The notes below the pieces were generated by a model, which saw nothing but the letters and a program-made list of their open reading frames with translations, did not search any database and had not been told where the DNA came from. Below, piece by piece: positions 33,643 through 43,864 of a DNA stretch of 64,000 nucleotides (positions within the stretch are counted from its first letter, which is position 1; each line of letters opens with the position of its first letter). The position numbers were made by a program, and so were the translations under genes. The DNA is from Candidatus Dormiibacterota bacterium (lineage in GTDB: Bacteria > Chloroflexota > Dormibacteria > Dormibacterales > Dormibacteraceae), in contig PNAG01000012.1 in the NCBI GenBank assembly GCA_003169845.1, positions 29,713 to 93,712 on the forward strand, given 5' to 3'.

Positions 33643-34263
33643 TTACCTTGAGTAGAACTCGACGATCAACTGCTCTTCGATCCCGGTCTCCATCTCGTGG
33701 CGGTCGGGCCGCGCGAGGATCTTTCCGGACTTGTCGTCGGCGCTGAATGAAAGCCATGACGGCACCGGCCGCACTCGGGATGCCTCGAGCGCGACATCGA
33801 TCACGCCGTCGGCGGGCTTGACCTTCAGCACGTCACCGACCTTGAGCTGGTACGACGGCACGTTCACCGTCTTCCCGTTCACCTCAAAGTGGCGGTGCGA
33901 CACGAGCTGTCGCGCCTGCTTGCGCGACGTGCCCAGGCCCAGCCGGTAAATCACGTTGTCGAGACGGAGCTCGAGGTGGCGGAGCAGGTTGACGCCGGTC
34001 ACGCCCGGTTCCTTCGCCGCCGCGTCGAAGTAGTTGCGGAACTGCTTCTCGAGCAGGCCGTAAATGCGTCTCGCCTTCTGCTTGGCGCGCAGCTGCAGGC
34101 CGTAGTCCGACGTCTTGCGCTTGCGCGCCTGCCCGTGCATTCCGGGCGCGAAAGCGCGGCGCTCGATGGCGCACTTCGGCGTGTAGCACCGCTCGCCTTT
34201 GAGGTACAGCTTGGCGCCCTCGCGGCGGCAGAAACGGCAGACGGGACCGCTGTAGTTGGCCAC
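33643..34263 (-). CDS. rpsD: 30S ribosomal protein S4
   Basis: A 206-aa S4 of the zinc-finger type (CRFCRREG, CYTPKCAIE). The S4 RNA-binding domain is RLDNVIYRLGLGTSRKQARQ. The GTG at 34263 overlaps the rpsK stop (TAGTG) and gives the family N-terminus [10 protein letters not shown]. The longer frame to 34758 is rpsK read in another frame. Confidence 0.96.
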   Translation of the reverse strand: MANYSGPVCRFCRREGAKLYLKGERCYTPKCAIERRAFAPGMHGQARKRKTSDYGLQLRAKQKARRIYGLLEKQFRNYFDAAAKEPGVTGVNLLRHLELRLDNVIYRLGLGTSRKQARQLVSHRHFEVNGKTVNVPSYQLKVGDVLKVKPADGVIDVALEASRVRPVPSWLSFSADDKSGKILARPDRHEMETGIEEQLIVEFYSR

Positions 34264-34655
34264 TAGACCCGCCTCCGCTTGGGAGGACGGCAGCCGTTGT
34301 GCGGGATTGGCGTTACGTCGGTGATTGCGCTGACCTCCAAACCTGTTGCCTGCAATGAGCGGATCGCGGCCTCGCGGCCGGCGCCCGGTCCACGCACGAA
34401 CACCTCGATCGAGCGCATCCCGTGCTCGAGCGCCTTCTTGGCGGTCGCCTCGCCGGTCACCTGGGCGGCGAACGGAGTCGACTTGCGGCTTCCCTTGAAG
34501 CCCTGCGCGCCGGCCGAGCCCCACGAGATGACGTTCCCGTCGATATCGCTGATCGAGATGATCGTGTTGTTGAACGTGCTCTGGATGTGCGCCTGCCCGT
34601 TGACCACGTTCTTGCGTTCGCGGCGCCGGGTGCGGACGACCTTCTTCTTTGGCAT
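34263..34655 (-). CDS. rpsK: 30S ribosomal protein S11
   Basis: A 130-aa S11 with [40 protein letters not shown] sequence ([20 protein letters not shown]) and the conserved end [13 protein letters not shown]. It is coupled to rpsM by a TAATG junction. Confidence 0.97.
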   Translation of the reverse strand: MPKKKVVRTRRRERKNVVNGQAHIQSTFNNTIISISDIDGNVISWGSAGAQGFKGSRKSTPFAAQVTGEATAKKALEHGMRSIEVFVRGPGAGREAAIRSLQATGLEVSAITDVTPIPHNGCRPPKRRRV

Positions 34656-35053
34656 TACTTACCTGCTTTGACCTTCTTCTTGCCGGCGACCGCGCGCTTG
34701 GGACCGCGGCGGCTCCGGGCGTTGGTGCGGGTGCGCTGGCCGCGGACGGGAAGGCCACGGCGGTGCCGGGAGCCGCGGTAGGAGCCGATCTCGGTCATGC
34801 GCTTGATGTTCTGCGCGACCTCGCGGCGGAGGTCACCCTCGATCAGGATCTCCTTGGCGGTGGCCATCCGGTCGATGATCTGGCGGAGGCGGCCTACCTC
34901 GTCTTCAGTCAGGTCCTTGACCCGCGTGTCAGGGTTGATGCCCGCGGTCTTGACCAGCTTCTTGGCGGTCGTGTTGCCGATGCCCATGATGTACGTCAGG
35001 GAGATGACGGCCCGCTTCTGCGAGGGTATGTCTACGCCGGCGATTCTCGCCAT
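34655..35053 (-). CDS. rpsM: 30S ribosomal protein S13
   Basis: A 132-aa S13. [32 protein letters not shown] and [18 protein letters not shown] are hallmark segments. The C-terminal Lys-rich tail ([14 protein letters not shown]) reaches the P site. It follows rpmJ by eight bases. Confidence 0.97.
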   Translation of the reverse strand: MARIAGVDIPSQKRAVISLTYIMGIGNTTAKKLVKTAGINPDTRVKDLTEDEVGRLRQIIDRMATAKEILIEGDLRREVAQNIKRMTEIGSYRGSRHRRGLPVRGQRTRTNARSRRGPKRAVAGKKKVKAGK

Positions 35054-35061
35054 TTAGCTCC

Positions 35062-35178
35062 CTAGCCCTGCCGCTGTTTGTGCTTCGGCGTCTTGGAGCA
35101 GATCACTCGAACCACCCCTTTGCGCTTGATCACTCTGCAGCTCGAGCACATCTTCTTGACTGACGGACGTACTTTCAT
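35062..35178 (-). CDS. rpmJ: 50S ribosomal protein L36
   Basis: A 38-aa L36 recovered by eye. It opens [20 protein letters not shown] and continues [17 protein letters not shown]. Cys11, Cys14, Cys27 and a His form the zinc ribbon of the C+ form. The ATG overlaps the infA stop by four bases. Confidence 0.97.
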   Translation of the reverse strand: MKVRPSVKKMCSSCRVIKRKGVVRVICSKTPKHKQRQG

Positions 35179-35408
35179 CTCCAAATCTCTCGAATTCGCC
35201 CTCGCGATCGGTCGCTGCTCGCAAGCTCGACGCCCACCTTGTCCCCAGCGAGGAGCCGGGTGAAGTGGGTACCTGCACGGTCGGCGACGTGAGCGAGGAC
35301 TTTCGCCCCGTTCTCGAGCTCGACCCGGTACACACCGTTGGGTAAAGGCTCCACCACGACTCCCTTCACGAGTGGGAGGCGTTGGGGCACGAACGGCGAT
35401 TGTACCAA
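35175..35408 (-). CDS. infA: Translation initiation factor IF-1
   Basis: A 77-aa S1/OB-fold protein with [40 protein letters not shown] and [16 protein letters not shown]-1 blocks the ribosomal A site during initiation. The first 12 residues ([12 protein letters not shown]) differ from the usual MAKEDVIE start, so the N-terminus is diverged or starts slightly inside. Position between map and rpmJ supports the call. Confidence 0.92.
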   Translation of the reverse strand: MVQSPFVPQRLPLVKGVVVEPLPNGVYRVELENGAKVLAHVADRAGTHFTRLLAGDKVGVELASSDRSRGRIREIWR

Positions 35409-35414
35409 ACCTGG

Positions 35415-36215
35415 CTAAGCGAGGGGGTTGAGGGTCATGCTTCCCCGCCCCTCTCCCCTGAACGGTGAGAGGGAACTGGTCAGGACCATAGGTCCTCGGT
35501 CCGTAATCGCGACCGTGTGCTCGAAGTAGGCGGAGAGCGAGCCGTCGGCCGTGCAGATCGTCCAGCCGTCCGGCTTCATGTAGACCTCGTGGGAGCCGGC
35601 GTTGACCATGGGCTCGATTGCCAGGGTCATCCCCGTCTTCAGCTTCGGAGGGGTGCCCGGGCTGCCGAAGTTGGGCACCTGGGGGTCCTCGTGCATCTCG
35701 CGGCCGATCCCGTGGCCGACGAACTGGCGGATGACCGAGAAGCCGGCCGCCTCGACGTGCTTCTGGATCGCCGACGAGATGTCACCCAGGTAGCCGCCTG
35801 GGCGGGCCTTGTCGATCCCGACGTACAGGGCCTGCTCGGTCACCTTGAGCAGGCGGGCCGCCTCCGGGGTGATCTTGCCGACCCCGACGGTGATGCCGAC
35901 GTCAGCCCAGAACCCGTCAAGGACCAGCCCGAGATCCAGGCTTACCAGGTCGCCTTCCGCGACCTTGCGGTTGCCAGGGATTCCGTGGACGGCCTCGTCG
36001 TTGATCGAGACGCAGATCGACCGGGGGAAACCGTGGTAGCCCAGGAATCCGGGGGTCGCGCCCCCCTCGCGGATCAGCCGGTCGGCGATCCGGTCGAGCT
36101 CGATCGTCTTGACCCCCGGCTCGCAGGCTTCCCTGAGCGGCGGAAGCACAGACGCGAGCAGGCTGCCCGCGCGGGCCATGAGGTCGATCTCGTGGGCGGT
36201 TTTCAGGTTGATCAT
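35415..36215 (-). CDS. map: Methionine aminopeptidase type I
   Basis: Removes N-terminal Met. At 266 aa all five metal ligands are present: Asp pair ([16 protein letters not shown]), His ([14 protein letters not shown]), Glu (AIEPMVNAG) and Glu ([10 protein letters not shown]). After VLT the last 20 residues come from a REP-like element, so the gene's stop has been moved into inserted repeat DNA. It overlaps adk by four bases. Confidence 0.96.
   Translation of the reverse strand: MINLKTAHEIDLMARAGSLLASVLPPLREACEPGVKTIELDRIADRLIREGGATPGFLGYHGFPRSICVSINDEAVHGIPGNRKVAEGDLVSLDLGLVLDGFWADVGITVGVGKITPEAARLLKVTEQALYVGIDKARPGGYLGDISSAIQKHVEAAGFSVIRQFVGHGIGREMHEDPQVPNFGSPGTPPKLKTGMTLAIEPMVNAGSHEVYMKPDGWTICTADGSLSAYFEHTVAITDRGPMVLTSSLSPFRGEGRGSMTLNPLA
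35444..35474 (+). repeat. REP-like variant inside the 3' end of map
   Basis: CCCCTCTCCCC-TGAAC-GGTGAGAGGG, a CTGAA-loop variant in the usual orientation, overlaps the last codons of map. Confidence 0.65.
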
Positions 36216-36862
36216 GCGGTTTGCCTCTTGCCGGCCGGGGCCGTGACGGCGGCCAGGACCTGGCGGCTGATTTCATCGATTGTGCCCATGCCGTCGATCT
36301 CGGAAACCAGGCCTTCGCCGCGGTAGTGGTCGAGCACAGGGATCGTCTTCTGCAGGTAGACCTCGATCCGCGGCTTCACCGCCTCCGCCTTGTCGTCCTC
36401 CCGCTGCGCGAGATCGCTCCCGTCGGCTGCGCACACGGCGGTGCGGGGTGGGTAGGTGCGCTGGCATTGGGGACAGACGAGGCGGCCGGACAGGCGCTGG
36501 AGCAGCTCGTCGAGCTCGACCTTCAGATAGAGGACACGGTCAAAATGGCGGCCGAGCCCGTCCATCAGGCCATCGAGGGCCTCCGCCTGCGGGATGGTGC
36601 GGGGGAACCCGTCGATGATGAAGCCACGCCGGGAGTCCGGCTGGTGGAGCCGGTTGGCGATCATCGCGATCATGATCTCGTCCGACACGTAGTGGCCCGC
36701 GGCCAGGATGGGCTGGGCTTTCTGGCCGAGAGGCGTGCCGGCGGCGATCTCGGCGCGGAGCATGTCGCCGGTGGCGATGTGCGGGATGCTGAAATGCGAG
36801 CGCAGCATGTTCGCCTGGGTGCCCTTGCCGCTGCCAGGGGCACCGTAGAGAAGCAGGTTCAT
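36212..36862 (-). CDS. adk: Adenylate kinase
   Basis: Interconverts ATP, AMP and ADP. A 216-aa long-lid form: P-loop YGAPGSGKGTQANML, GFIIDGFPRTIPQAEAL, and a lid with CPQCQRTYPP and CAADGSD (three Cys plus Asp zinc pattern). An R-rich RPRIEVYLQ-like KPRIEVYLQKT segment follows. Located between secY and map as in most spc operons. Confidence 0.97.
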   Translation of the reverse strand: MNLLLYGAPGSGKGTQANMLRSHFSIPHIATGDMLRAEIAAGTPLGQKAQPILAAGHYVSDEIMIAMIANRLHQPDSRRGFIIDGFPRTIPQAEALDGLMDGLGRHFDRVLYLKVELDELLQRLSGRLVCPQCQRTYPPRTAVCAADGSDLAQREDDKAEAVKPRIEVYLQKTIPVLDHYRGEGLVSEIDGMGTIDEISRQVLAAVTAPAGKRQTA

Positions 36863-36870
36863 TTTTCTTT

Positions 36871-36914
36871 CACGCCCCTCTCCCTGACCCTCTCCCCTGA
36901 ACGGGGAGAGGGGA
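36871..36914 (+). repeat. REP-like repeat, CTGAA-loop variant
   Basis: CTCTCCCC-TGAAC-GGGGAGAGGGG between secY and adk; same orientation as other loci. Confidence 0.75.
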
Positions 36915-36922
36915 TTCTTTCC

Positions 36923-38257
36923 TCACCTGATGAAGCCCCGATATTGGCGCATTACCAGTTGCGTTTGGAGCTGTTTCATGGTGTCGAGCGCGACGCCGAC
37001 CACAATGAGTATGGCTGTCCCTCCGAGGTACATCGATTGGGTGTTGATGCCCGAGATTTTGGCCGTGGCGATCGGAAGAATCACCGTGATGAAGCCCAGG
37101 AACGTCGCGCCGGCGAACGTCACCCGATTCATCACGGCGGCCAGGTAGTCCGCCGTCGGACGGCCCGGGCGGATGCCCGGGATGAAGCTGGAATAGCGTT
37201 TAAGGTTGTCGGCGACCTCGTTCACGTCGAACGTGATGGCCGTGTAGAAGTACGTGAACCCGAACGTGAACGCGAAGTACAGCGCGTTGTAGGTGACCGC
37301 CATCTCCAAATTGGAGGTGGTGGGCGAGAAGTTGCCTCTCACCCACGCTGCCGCCTTGTAGTACCAGGTGTCGGGCGGCGCGCCGGTGAAGTAGTTGGCG
37401 ACGATCGTCGGCAGGAACATGACCGAGATCGCGAATATGATCGGGATCACTCCCGCGTGGTTGACCCGCAGGGGCAGAAAGCTGGCGCGGCTCTGCACCT
37501 GCTTCAGGCCGACCGTGCGCTGGGCGGACTGGATGGGAATCTTTCTCACCGCTTGCTGCACCTCGATGATCACCGCGGTCATCAGTAGGGCGACCAGGCC
37601 GAAGATGATGAAGGGCACGTAGGCGGCGAGGCCTCCACCGCTTGGGTTGGCGGCCGCGAAAACCGCCGCGACGCCCTGCGGCCCACGGCCGATGATGCCG
37701 GCGAAGATGATCAGCGAGACGCCGTTGCCGATGCCGTATTCGGTGATCAGCTCGCCGAACCACATCAGCAGGACGGTGCCCGCGGTGAGCACCAGCACGA
37801 TCTGCAGGCGCTGGAACCAGTCGAGCGGGCCGAGGATCGAGGGGGTCGTGTTCTGGAACAGCACGGTGAAACCGTAGGCCTGGCCTGCGCCGAGCACGAC
37901 GGTCAGGTAGCGGCTCCAGCGGGTGATCCGGCGCCGTCCCATCTCGCCCTCTTTGGAGATCTCCTTGATGCGCTCGGAGATCACCGTCATGAGCTGCATG
38001 ATGATCGTGGCGTTGATGTACGGGTTCATGCCCATGGCCACGACGCTGAAGCGCGAAAGGCCGCCGCCCGAGAAGAGGTCGAGCAGTCCGAGCAGGGCCT
38101 GGTTGTTGAAGAGAGAGGCGAGGGCGCTCTGGCTCGCGCCGGGCACGGCCACGTTGGCGAAGAGCCGGAAGGCGACGAGGATCCCGCCTGTGAACAGGAT
38201 CTTGTTGCGCAGCTCCGGGAGCCGCATGGCGTTGACCAGCGCTTCGAGCAGGTTCAT
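36923..38257 (-). CDS. secY: Preprotein translocase subunit SecY
   Basis: The 444-aa channel subunit of the Sec translocase, with ten hydrophobic helices. Family segments: LSRFSVVAMGMNPYINATII (plug and TM2 region), GMTVLFQNT-like GFTVLFQNTTPSI, LMWFGELITEYGIGNGVSLI and YFYTAITFDVNEVADNLKRY. It follows rplO directly. Confidence 0.98.
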   Translation of the reverse strand: MNLLEALVNAMRLPELRNKILFTGGILVAFRLFANVAVPGASQSALASLFNNQALLGLLDLFSGGGLSRFSVVAMGMNPYINATIIMQLMTVISERIKEISKEGEMGRRRITRWSRYLTVVLGAGQAYGFTVLFQNTTPSILGPLDWFQRLQIVLVLTAGTVLLMWFGELITEYGIGNGVSLIIFAGIIGRGPQGVAAVFAAANPSGGGLAAYVPFIIFGLVALLMTAVIIEVQQAVRKIPIQSAQRTVGLKQVQSRASFLPLRVNHAGVIPIIFAISVMFLPTIVANYFTGAPPDTWYYKAAAWVRGNFSPTTSNLEMAVTYNALYFAFTFGFTYFYTAITFDVNEVADNLKRYSSFIPGIRPGRPTADYLAAVMNRVTFAGATFLGFITVILPIATAKISGINTQSMYLGGTAILIVVGVALDTMKQLQTQLVMRQYRGFIR

Positions 38258-38266
38258 GCGCTAACC

Positions 38267-38881
38267 CTATGCCTCGTCGGGAGGGGTGGCCTCCTCGACT
38301 GGCGCCGCCGCCGGGGCACCCTTTTTCTGACGCTCCGGCTTCGCTGCGGCTGCCTCTGGCGCGGCCGCCCTGGGGGTCTCCGCCGCCGGAAGCGGCTTGG
38401 GCAGCTTGGCCGCCGTCCGCCGGGGTCCGATCTTGCGGGCCTCGCCAAGGACCTTGACCGAGCCGCCCTGCTTCTCGATCGCCTCGCGGGCGCTGGCGCT
38501 GAAGAAGTGCGCCTCGACGGTCAGCTTGCGCTTGAGCCCGCCCGTGCCGAGGATCTTGATCTCCATGCCCTGGTGCACGAGCCCGGCCTCCAGCAAGGTG
38601 TCCGGGTCAACCTTCGTTCCGTCCTTGAAGCGGCTCAGCTTCGAGAGGTTGACGACCGAGAAGAGCCTGTGAAACGGGTTCTTGAAGCCGGGCAGCTTCG
38701 GAATGCGCTGGGCGAGGGGCATCTGGCCGCCCTCGAAACCAACGCGGAAGCCTTCGCTGCGCGCGTTCTGTCCTTTCTGTCCGCGACCGGAGGTCTTGCC
38801 GCGGCCGGAGCCGGTGCCGCGACCGATGCGGTCCGGCCGGCGGTGGGCACCCTTCGCCGGCTTGAGGTCGTGCAGCTGCAA
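38267..38881 (-). CDS. rplO: 50S ribosomal protein L15, extended C-terminus
   Basis: LHDLKPAKGAHRRPDRIGRG, then the Gly-rich RGQKGQNARSEGFRVGFEGG, identifies L15. At 204 aa it is about 55 residues longer than usual. The extra C-terminal part is Ala/Pro/Glu/Lys-rich low complexity (ETPRAAAPEAAAAKPERQKK). Confidence 0.95.
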   Translation of the reverse strand: MQLHDLKPAKGAHRRPDRIGRGTGSGRGKTSGRGQKGQNARSEGFRVGFEGGQMPLAQRIPKLPGFKNPFHRLFSVVNLSKLSRFKDGTKVDPDTLLEAGLVHQGMEIKILGTGGLKRKLTVEAHFFSASAREAIEKQGGSVKVLGEARKIGPRRTAAKLPKPLPAAETPRAAAPEAAAAKPERQKKGAPAAAPVEEATPPDEA

Positions 38882-38883
38882 GG

Positions 38884-39201
38884 CTACTTACCCCTCTGGT
38901 GCTTTTTGTTCGAGCGGGAGCGCCAGATCTTGTACTTGCTGCGCTTCGGGCGCTCGTACGGCTGGCCCTCGACGGCGACCAGGAAGTTGACGGCCTTGAG
39001 CATGCCGCGGACCGCCGGGTTGTCGGGAAGGTCGCGGGTCTGGTTCATGCGGCGAAAGCCGAGCGACTCCACCGTGGCCTTGATCTGCGGGAGGGCTCCG
39101 ATGGTGCTCTTCATCAGGGTCGCCCTGATCGGGCGGTCGCCCGATTTTTCAGATGCGCCCTGCGCGCGCCCGGCGGCCGGTTTTTTGTTGGCTGCTGTCA
39201 T
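38884..39201 (-). CDS. rpmD: 50S ribosomal protein L30, extended at both ends
   Basis: The L30 core is [40 protein letters not shown] and [13 protein letters not shown]. The core is about 60 residues, and the protein is 105 aa with a 22-residue N-terminal extension and a basic C-terminal tail ([20 protein letters not shown]). It overlaps rpsE by four bases. Confidence 0.93.
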   Translation of the reverse strand: MTAANKKPAAGRAQGASEKSGDRPIRATLMKSTIGALPQIKATVESLGFRRMNQTRDLPDNPAVRGMLKAVNFLVAVEGQPYERPKRSKYKIWRSRSNKKHQRGK

Positions 39202-39800
39202 TTGGTTTCCACTGGTGTGGGTTCGGCGCCGTTCGCGGCGGGCCCTTTGCCCCCGCTCTCCTGACGCCGGTACGCGGCGGCGAGGCGCTTGCCGACGATC
39301 TGCTCGACCTCTTTGCCTCGCAGCTCGGCGATCTGCTGCGCGGTGCGCAGCTGCTGCAGTGCCGCGAGCGTCGCGCGGACTGTGTTAATGGGGTTGTTGG
39401 TGCCGTGGGACTTGGTGAGAATGTCCTTGATGCCAGCAGTCTCGATCACCGCGCGCATGGCTCCTCCGGAGATGACGCCCGTGCCCGGCGCGGCGGGCTT
39501 CAACATGATGCGGGCGGCGCCCCACTTGAGGCGCACCTCGTGAGGGATGGTCGTGCCGACCATCGGGACGGTGATCATATTGCGCTTGGCGACATCCATG
39601 CCCTTGCGGATCGCCTCGGTCACCTCTTTTGCCTTGCCGATGCCCGCGCCGACGCGACCGTTCAGGTCGCCGACCACAATCAGCGCGCTGAACGAGAATT
39701 TGCGCCCGCCCTTGACCACCTTGGACACGCGGTTGACGCGCACGACGCGATCAGTGAGATCAGAGCGCTCGCCGCTCGAATGTGGATACCGGGATCCCAT
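39198..39800 (-). CDS. rpsE: 30S ribosomal protein S5
   Basis: A 200-aa S5. [18 protein letters not shown] and [20 protein letters not shown] belong to the dsRNA-binding N-domain, [19 protein letters not shown] and [15 protein letters not shown] to the C-domain. A short extended tail ([10 protein letters not shown]) overlaps rpmD. Confidence 0.97.
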   Translation of the reverse strand: MGSRYPHSSGERSDLTDRVVRVNRVSKVVKGGRKFSFSALIVVGDLNGRVGAGIGKAKEVTEAIRKGMDVAKRNMITVPMVGTTIPHEVRLKWGAARIMLKPAAPGTGVISGGAMRAVIETAGIKDILTKSHGTNNPINTVRATLAALQQLRTAQQIAELRGKEVEQIVGKRLAAAYRRQESGGKGPAANGAEPTPVETK

Positions 39801-39806
39801 TGGGTT

Positions 39807-40160
39807 CTAAAACTCCAGTCCGGCTTCGCGCGCGGCGTCCGCCAGAGCTTTGATTCTGCCGTGATAAAGAAAGCCACCGCGGTCGAACACCACCGAGCTC
39901 ACGCCCGCGGCCTTCGCCTTGGCGGCGATCTCCTTGCCGACCTGCGCGGCCTCGGCCATGCCGTTTCCCTTCGCCTTGAGGGCGACGGTCGACGCGGCCG
40001 CCAGCGTGCGGCTCTCCCCGTCGTCGATGAGCTGGGCGTAGACGTGGTTGAGGCTGCGGAAGACCGCGAGTCGCGGACGCTCGGGCGTGCCGCTCACGTG
40101 CACGCGTACGCGCCGGTGGCGCTTGGAGCGGTTCAGCTTGCGGTCGCTGCGCTTGATCAT
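39807..40160 (-). CDS. rplR: 50S ribosomal protein L18
   Basis: A 117-aa 5S-rRNA-binding protein: [35 protein letters not shown] and [19 protein letters not shown]. It overlaps rplF by four bases. Confidence 0.97.
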   Translation of the reverse strand: MIKRSDRKLNRSKRHRRVRVHVSGTPERPRLAVFRSLNHVYAQLIDDGESRTLAAASTVALKAKGNGMAEAAQVGKEIAAKAKAAGVSSVVFDRGGFLYHGRIKALADAAREAGLEF

Positions 40161-40711
40161 GCGGAGGTCTTCGCCCCCTTACCGGCCTTGCCGGCCTTGC
40201 GGCGGACCTTCTCGCCGCGGTACATGACGCCCTTGCCCTTGTAAGGCTCGGGCGGCCTGAGCCCGCGGAGGTTGGCCGCGACCTGGCCGACCGCTTCGTT
40301 CGAGATGCCCGAGACCGAGAACTTGGTCGGGTCCTGGACATCGATCGAGACGCCCTGGGGCGGCTTGAACTTGATCGGATGCGAGTAGCCGAGGCTCAGC
40401 ACCAGCTCGTCACCCTGCTTGGCGACGCGATAGCCGACGCCGACGAGCTCGAGGTGCTTCACGAAACCGGTGTTGACTCCGGTGACCATGTTGGCGACCA
40501 GGCTGCGGACCAGGCCGTGAAGCGCGCGATGGCGGTAGCCGTCGGACGGGCGCTCGAAAACGAGCTCACCGTCGACCTGCTTGACCGTGATGTCCTCCGG
40601 CAAGGTGCGCTCGAGCTGGCCCTTCGGACCCTCGACCTTGACGTGGCCCGGCTGCAGGGTGACCTTCACCGCGCCCGGCACCGGAATCGGCAACTTCCCA
40701 ATCCGCGACAA
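40157..40711 (-). CDS. rplF: 50S ribosomal protein L6
   Basis: A 184-aa L6. The TTG at 40711 yields [17 protein letters not shown], matching the canonical MSRIGKKPI start; a start eight codons earlier is possible. [19 protein letters not shown] and the terminal [20 protein letters not shown] are diagnostic. It has a short Lys-rich tail. Confidence 0.95.
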   Translation of the reverse strand: MSRIGKLPIPVPGAVKVTLQPGHVKVEGPKGQLERTLPEDITVKQVDGELVFERPSDGYRHRALHGLVRSLVANMVTGVNTGFVKHLELVGVGYRVAKQGDELVLSLGYSHPIKFKPPQGVSIDVQDPTKFSVSGISNEAVGQVAANLRGLRPPEPYKGKGVMYRGEKVRRKAGKAGKGAKTSA

Positions 40712-40782
40712 CTCTCTTTTTGAACTCCTAATCACCCCACGAAATCTGCGATTTCGCGGGGATCCCGATTATCTGCTCTGCT

Positions 40783-41232
40783 TCACCAAACATATGCCAA
40801 GACTTCGCCGCCGAGTCCTTGCCGCGTCGCCTGGCGACCGCTCATGACTCCTTCGGCTGTGCTGAGAACGGCGATTCCGAGCCCACCTAGGACTCGAGGG
40901 ATCTCTGTCTTGCGCGCGTAAACGCGCAGGCCGGGGCGGCTGATCCTCTTCACGCCCGAGATCACCCGGGTGCGATCCGGGCGGGCCTTGAAGATGATAC
41001 GCATCGTCTGAGTGGTCCCGTCGGCCTCGACCTCGTAGCCTGCGATGTATCCCTCGTCCTTCAGGACGCGTGCGATCTCGAGCTTCAGCTTCGAAGCCGG
41101 GACCTTCACCTCGGGGTGTCGCGCGGCGTTGGCGTTGCGGACACGCGTGAGCATGTCGGCGATGGGGTCGCTGACGACACCCGCGGAGGCGCGCCTCACC
41201 GGCTTTGCGTTCTTCGCGATAGCTGTTGCCAT
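40783..41232 (-). CDS. rpsH: 30S ribosomal protein S8
   Basis: A 149-aa S8. [20 protein letters not shown] and the end [22 protein letters not shown] are clear. The ATG at 41232 overlaps the rpsZ stop by one base. There is a 19-residue N-terminal extension before the usual VSDPIAD start. Confidence 0.97.
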   Translation of the reverse strand: MATAIAKNAKPVRRASAGVVSDPIADMLTRVRNANAARHPEVKVPASKLKLEIARVLKDEGYIAGYEVEADGTTQTMRIIFKARPDRTRVISGVKRISRPGLRVYARKTEIPRVLGGLGIAVLSTAEGVMSGRQATRQGLGGEVLAYVW

Positions 41233-41426
41233 CACCAGCTCGACTTCGTCACGCCGGGGATGCGTCCCTCGGCGGCAAGGTTGCGGAAGCAGATCCGGCA
41301 CATGCCGAACTTGCGATAGAAAGCGCGGGGCCGGCCGCAGATGCGGCACCGGTTATGGAACCGGACCTTGAACTTCGGATGGACAAGGTCCCGCTTCCAG
41401 CGCTCGAGTTGTGATTTCTTCGCCAA
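41232..41426 (-). CDS. rpsZ: 30S ribosomal protein S14, zinc type
   Basis: A 64-aa type Z S14. Two CxxC pairs ([20 protein letters not shown] and ICF) form the zinc site; the short length excludes the long Cys-less form. Ends [11 protein letters not shown] as usual. Confidence 0.97.
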   Translation of the reverse strand: MAKKSQLERWKRDLVHPKFKVRFHNRCRICGRPRAFYRKFGMCRICFRNLAAEGRIPGVTKSSW

Positions 41427-41434
41427 ACTTTCCC

Positions 41435-42046
41435 TTACCTCTTTTTGAATGGCATGCCGAGGCGCGTCAGCAGGCTGCGCGCCTCGTCGTCGGTGCGGGC
41501 TGTGGTCACGATCGATACTTCCAGCCCGCGAAGCTTGTCGATCTTGTCGTAGTCGATCTCCGGGAAGATGACCTGCTCGCGCAGTCCGAGCGAGTAGTTG
41601 CCGCGGCCGTCAAAACCGTCGGGGTTGACGCCCCGGAAGTCGCGGATTCTCGGAAGCGCGACGTTGAGGAGCTTGTCGAGAAAGAACCACATGCGCCGGC
41701 CGCGCAGCGTGGTCTTGATGCCGACGGTCTGGCCGGCGCGCAGCTTGAAGGCGGCGACCGACTTCCGCGCCTTGATCAGGGCGGGCTTCTGGCCTGTGAT
41801 GGTGACCACGTCGCCGACCGCGGCGTCGAGCGCCTTGTCGTTGTCCTTGGCCTCGCCGATGCCGATGTTCACCACGACCTTGGCGATGCGAGGCACCTCC
41901 ATTGTGTTGTCGTAGTCGAACTCCTTCGTCAGCTGAGGCACGATCGTGTCGCGGTAGATCGTCAGCATGCGCGCCGGCACATCGGTTCTCGTGCCGGGAG
42001 CCTTGGGCGCTTCGGTTTTCTTCTGTGCGGCCTTGGCTTTGCTCAC
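41435..42046 (-). CDS. rplE: 50S ribosomal protein L5
   Basis: A 203-aa L5 binding 5S rRNA. Key stretches: [57 protein letters not shown] and [17 protein letters not shown]. The GTG at 42046 overlaps the rplX stop (GTGA). A Lys/Ala-rich 20-residue N-terminal extension precedes the core. Confidence 0.96.
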   Translation of the reverse strand: MSKAKAAQKKTEAPKAPGTRTDVPARMLTIYRDTIVPQLTKEFDYDNTMEVPRIAKVVVNIGIGEAKDNDKALDAAVGDVVTITGQKPALIKARKSVAAFKLRAGQTVGIKTTLRGRRMWFFLDKLLNVALPRIRDFRGVNPDGFDGRGNYSLGLREQVIFPEIDYDKIDKLRGLEVSIVTTARTDDEARSLLTRLGMPFKKR

Positions 42047-42429
42047 TGGGCCTCCGTCTTGCGCACGCGCTCGTAAGGCTCGCCGCAGTGGCGGCATACG
42101 AGCGCGCGGGCGCCGGATTCGAGGACAGTGTGCTTGGTGCGGGTCGGCCGCGAACACGCGGGGCAGACGAGCATCACATTCGAATAGTCGAGCGCCGCCT
42201 CGAAGTCGATCACACCACCCTGCGCGACGCTGACGCCGCCGCGGGTCTGCCCCGCCTTGGTGTGGCGCTTCAGGATGTTGACGCCCTTGACGACGATCTT
42301 GTGCTTGTCGGGGATCGTGCGCAGCACCTCGCCCTGCTTGCCCTTGTCCTTGCCCGTGACGACGATCACCGGATCGCCGGGGGCGAGGTCGAGCCAGCGG
42401 CGGGTCGCCTGTGCCTTGTTTTTCAGCAT
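42043..42429 (-). CDS. rplX: 50S ribosomal protein L24 with zinc-ribbon-like tail
   Basis: The KOW domain is [20 protein letters not shown], followed by [13 protein letters not shown]. At 128 aa it is longer than the 100-105 typical. The added C-terminal part has CPAC and CRHC pairs about 25 residues apart, a possible zinc ribbon. Confidence 0.95.
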   Translation of the reverse strand: MLKNKAQATRRWLDLAPGDPVIVVTGKDKGKQGEVLRTIPDKHKIVVKGVNILKRHTKAGQTRGGVSVAQGGVIDFEAALDYSNVMLVCPACSRPTRTKHTVLESGARALVCRHCGEPYERVRKTEAQ

Positions 42430-42434
42430 GTCGG

Positions 42435-42803
42435 TTAGAGGACCTCCGGAGCCAAACTGATGATCTTCATGAAGTTGCGCTCGCGCAGCTCGCGTGCCAC
42501 CGGGCCGAAGATGCGCGTGCCGCGCGGGTTGTTCGCGGTGGCCAGCAGCACCGCCGCGTTCTCATCGAAGCGGATGAGCGAGCCGTCCGGGCGCTTGTAT
42601 TCCTTGGTGACGCGCACGACGACGGCCTTCACGACCTCGCCCTTCTTGACCTGGCCACCGGGCTGGGCTGACTTGACGGTCGCGGTGATGATGTCGCCCA
42701 CGGACGCGTACTTGCGGTAGTGCCCTCCGGCCACGCGGATGCACAGGATCTCTTTCGCTCCTGAGTTGTCCGCGACCTTGAGGCGTGACTCTTGCTGGAT
42801 CAC
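42435..42803 (-). CDS. rplN: 50S ribosomal protein L14
   Basis: A 122-aa L14 with [40 protein letters not shown] and [20 protein letters not shown]. Normal length and order. Confidence 0.98.
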   Translation of the reverse strand: MIQQESRLKVADNSGAKEILCIRVAGGHYRKYASVGDIITATVKSAQPGGQVKKGEVVKAVVVRVTKEYKRPDGSLIRFDENAAVLLATANNPRGTRIFGPVARELRERNFMKIISLAPEVL

Positions 42804-42807
42804 TTTG

Positions 42808-43116
42808 TTACCTCGCCTTCTCCACGATCTCGAGCAGGCGCCAGCGCTTCTCCTTGGAGATGGGGCGCGTCTCGGTGATGCGGACCAGGTCGCCGACGCC
42901 GCACTCGTTCTTCTCGTCGTGGACCTTGAACTTGGTGCGCTGGCGGACGGTCTTGCGGTAGAGACGGTGGGCCTTGGACGTGCCGACCTGGACGATGATC
43001 GTCTTGTTCATCTTGTCGGCGATCACCGTGCCGAGCCGGACCTTGCGCTGGCCGCGGGCCTCGGCAGCGGCCGGCGTCTCCGTCTGCGGCCTGGGTGACG
43101 TTGCGGTGTCGGTCAT
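42808..43116 (-). CDS. rpsQ: 30S ribosomal protein S17
   Basis: A 102-aa S17: [40 protein letters not shown] and [20 protein letters not shown]. The first 24 residues are an Ala/Pro/Thr-rich extension. It overlaps rpmC by four bases. Confidence 0.97.
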   Translation of the reverse strand: MTDTATSPRPQTETPAAAEARGQRKVRLGTVIADKMNKTIIVQVGTSKAHRLYRKTVRQRTKFKVHDEKNECGVGDLVRITETRPISKEKRWRLLEIVEKAR

Positions 43117-43436
43117 TTAGTTTCCTCGGCTTTCTTGCGGGTGCGCTTGGGCTTGGCCGGTGCTTCGGCGGCTTCCGCCGGCTCCGGCTCTGGGTTCTGC
43201 GGCACGGTGACCGGTTCAAGGGTGTCCGCGACCAGGCTGGCGACGATTCCGAAGTCGCGCTCCCGCAGCACGGTCATGATCCGCGCGATGTCGTGCCGGA
43301 CCTTGCTGATCTGGCTCGAGTTCTCGAGCTGGCCGACAGCGTGCTTGAACCGGAGCTCGTAGAGCTCGCGCCTCGCGGCGCGCATGCGCCCCGTGAGCTC
43401 ATCGGCCTCCAGCACCCGCAATTCGTCGACCTTCAT
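43113..43436 (-). CDS. rpmC: 50S ribosomal protein L29, extended C-terminus
   Basis: The L29 core occupies residues 1-70 ([51 protein letters not shown]). A Pro/Glu/Lys tail brings it to 107 aa against the usual 60-75. The ATG at 43436 overlaps the rplP stop. Confidence 0.95.
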   Translation of the reverse strand: MKVDELRVLEADELTGRMRAARRELYELRFKHAVGQLENSSQISKVRHDIARIMTVLRERDFGIVASLVADTLEPVTVPQNPEPEPAEAAEAPAKPKRTRKKAEETK

Positions 43437-43864
43437 CTGGCACCTCCGGCGGCGGCCGATTCGGAGACGACAAAGCGAGTCTTGATGGGAAGCTTGGACG
43501 CGGCCAGCTTCATCGCCTCTTTGGCAACCGCCGACGTGACGCCGCCCATCTCGAAGAGCACGCGGCCGGGCTTGATCACGGCGACCCAGCCTTCGGGGTT
43601 GCCCTTGCCGGAACCCATGCGGGTCTCGGCCGGCTTCTTGGTGATCGACTTGTCGGGGAACACGCGGATCCAGATCTGCCCGCCGCGCTTGACGTGGCGG
43701 GTCATCGCCCGGCGGGCGGCCTCGATCTGGCGGTTGCTCATCCAGCACGCTTCCATCGCCTGCAGGCCGAAGTCGCCGAACGCGACCGTGGCGCCGCGCG
43801 TGGCGATGCCCGTGCGCCGGCCGCGGTGCATCTTGCGGTACTTGACGCGCTTCGGGATCAGCAT
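43433..43864 (-). CDS. rplP: 50S ribosomal protein L16
   Basis: A 143-aa L16: [60 protein letters not shown] and [19 protein letters not shown]. Canonical length. Confidence 0.98.
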   Translation of the reverse strand: MLIPKRVKYRKMHRGRRTGIATRGATVAFGDFGLQAMEACWMSNRQIEAARRAMTRHVKRGGQIWIRVFPDKSITKKPAETRMGSGKGNPEGWVAVIKPGRVLFEMGGVTSAVAKEAMKLAASKLPIKTRFVVSESAAAGGAR

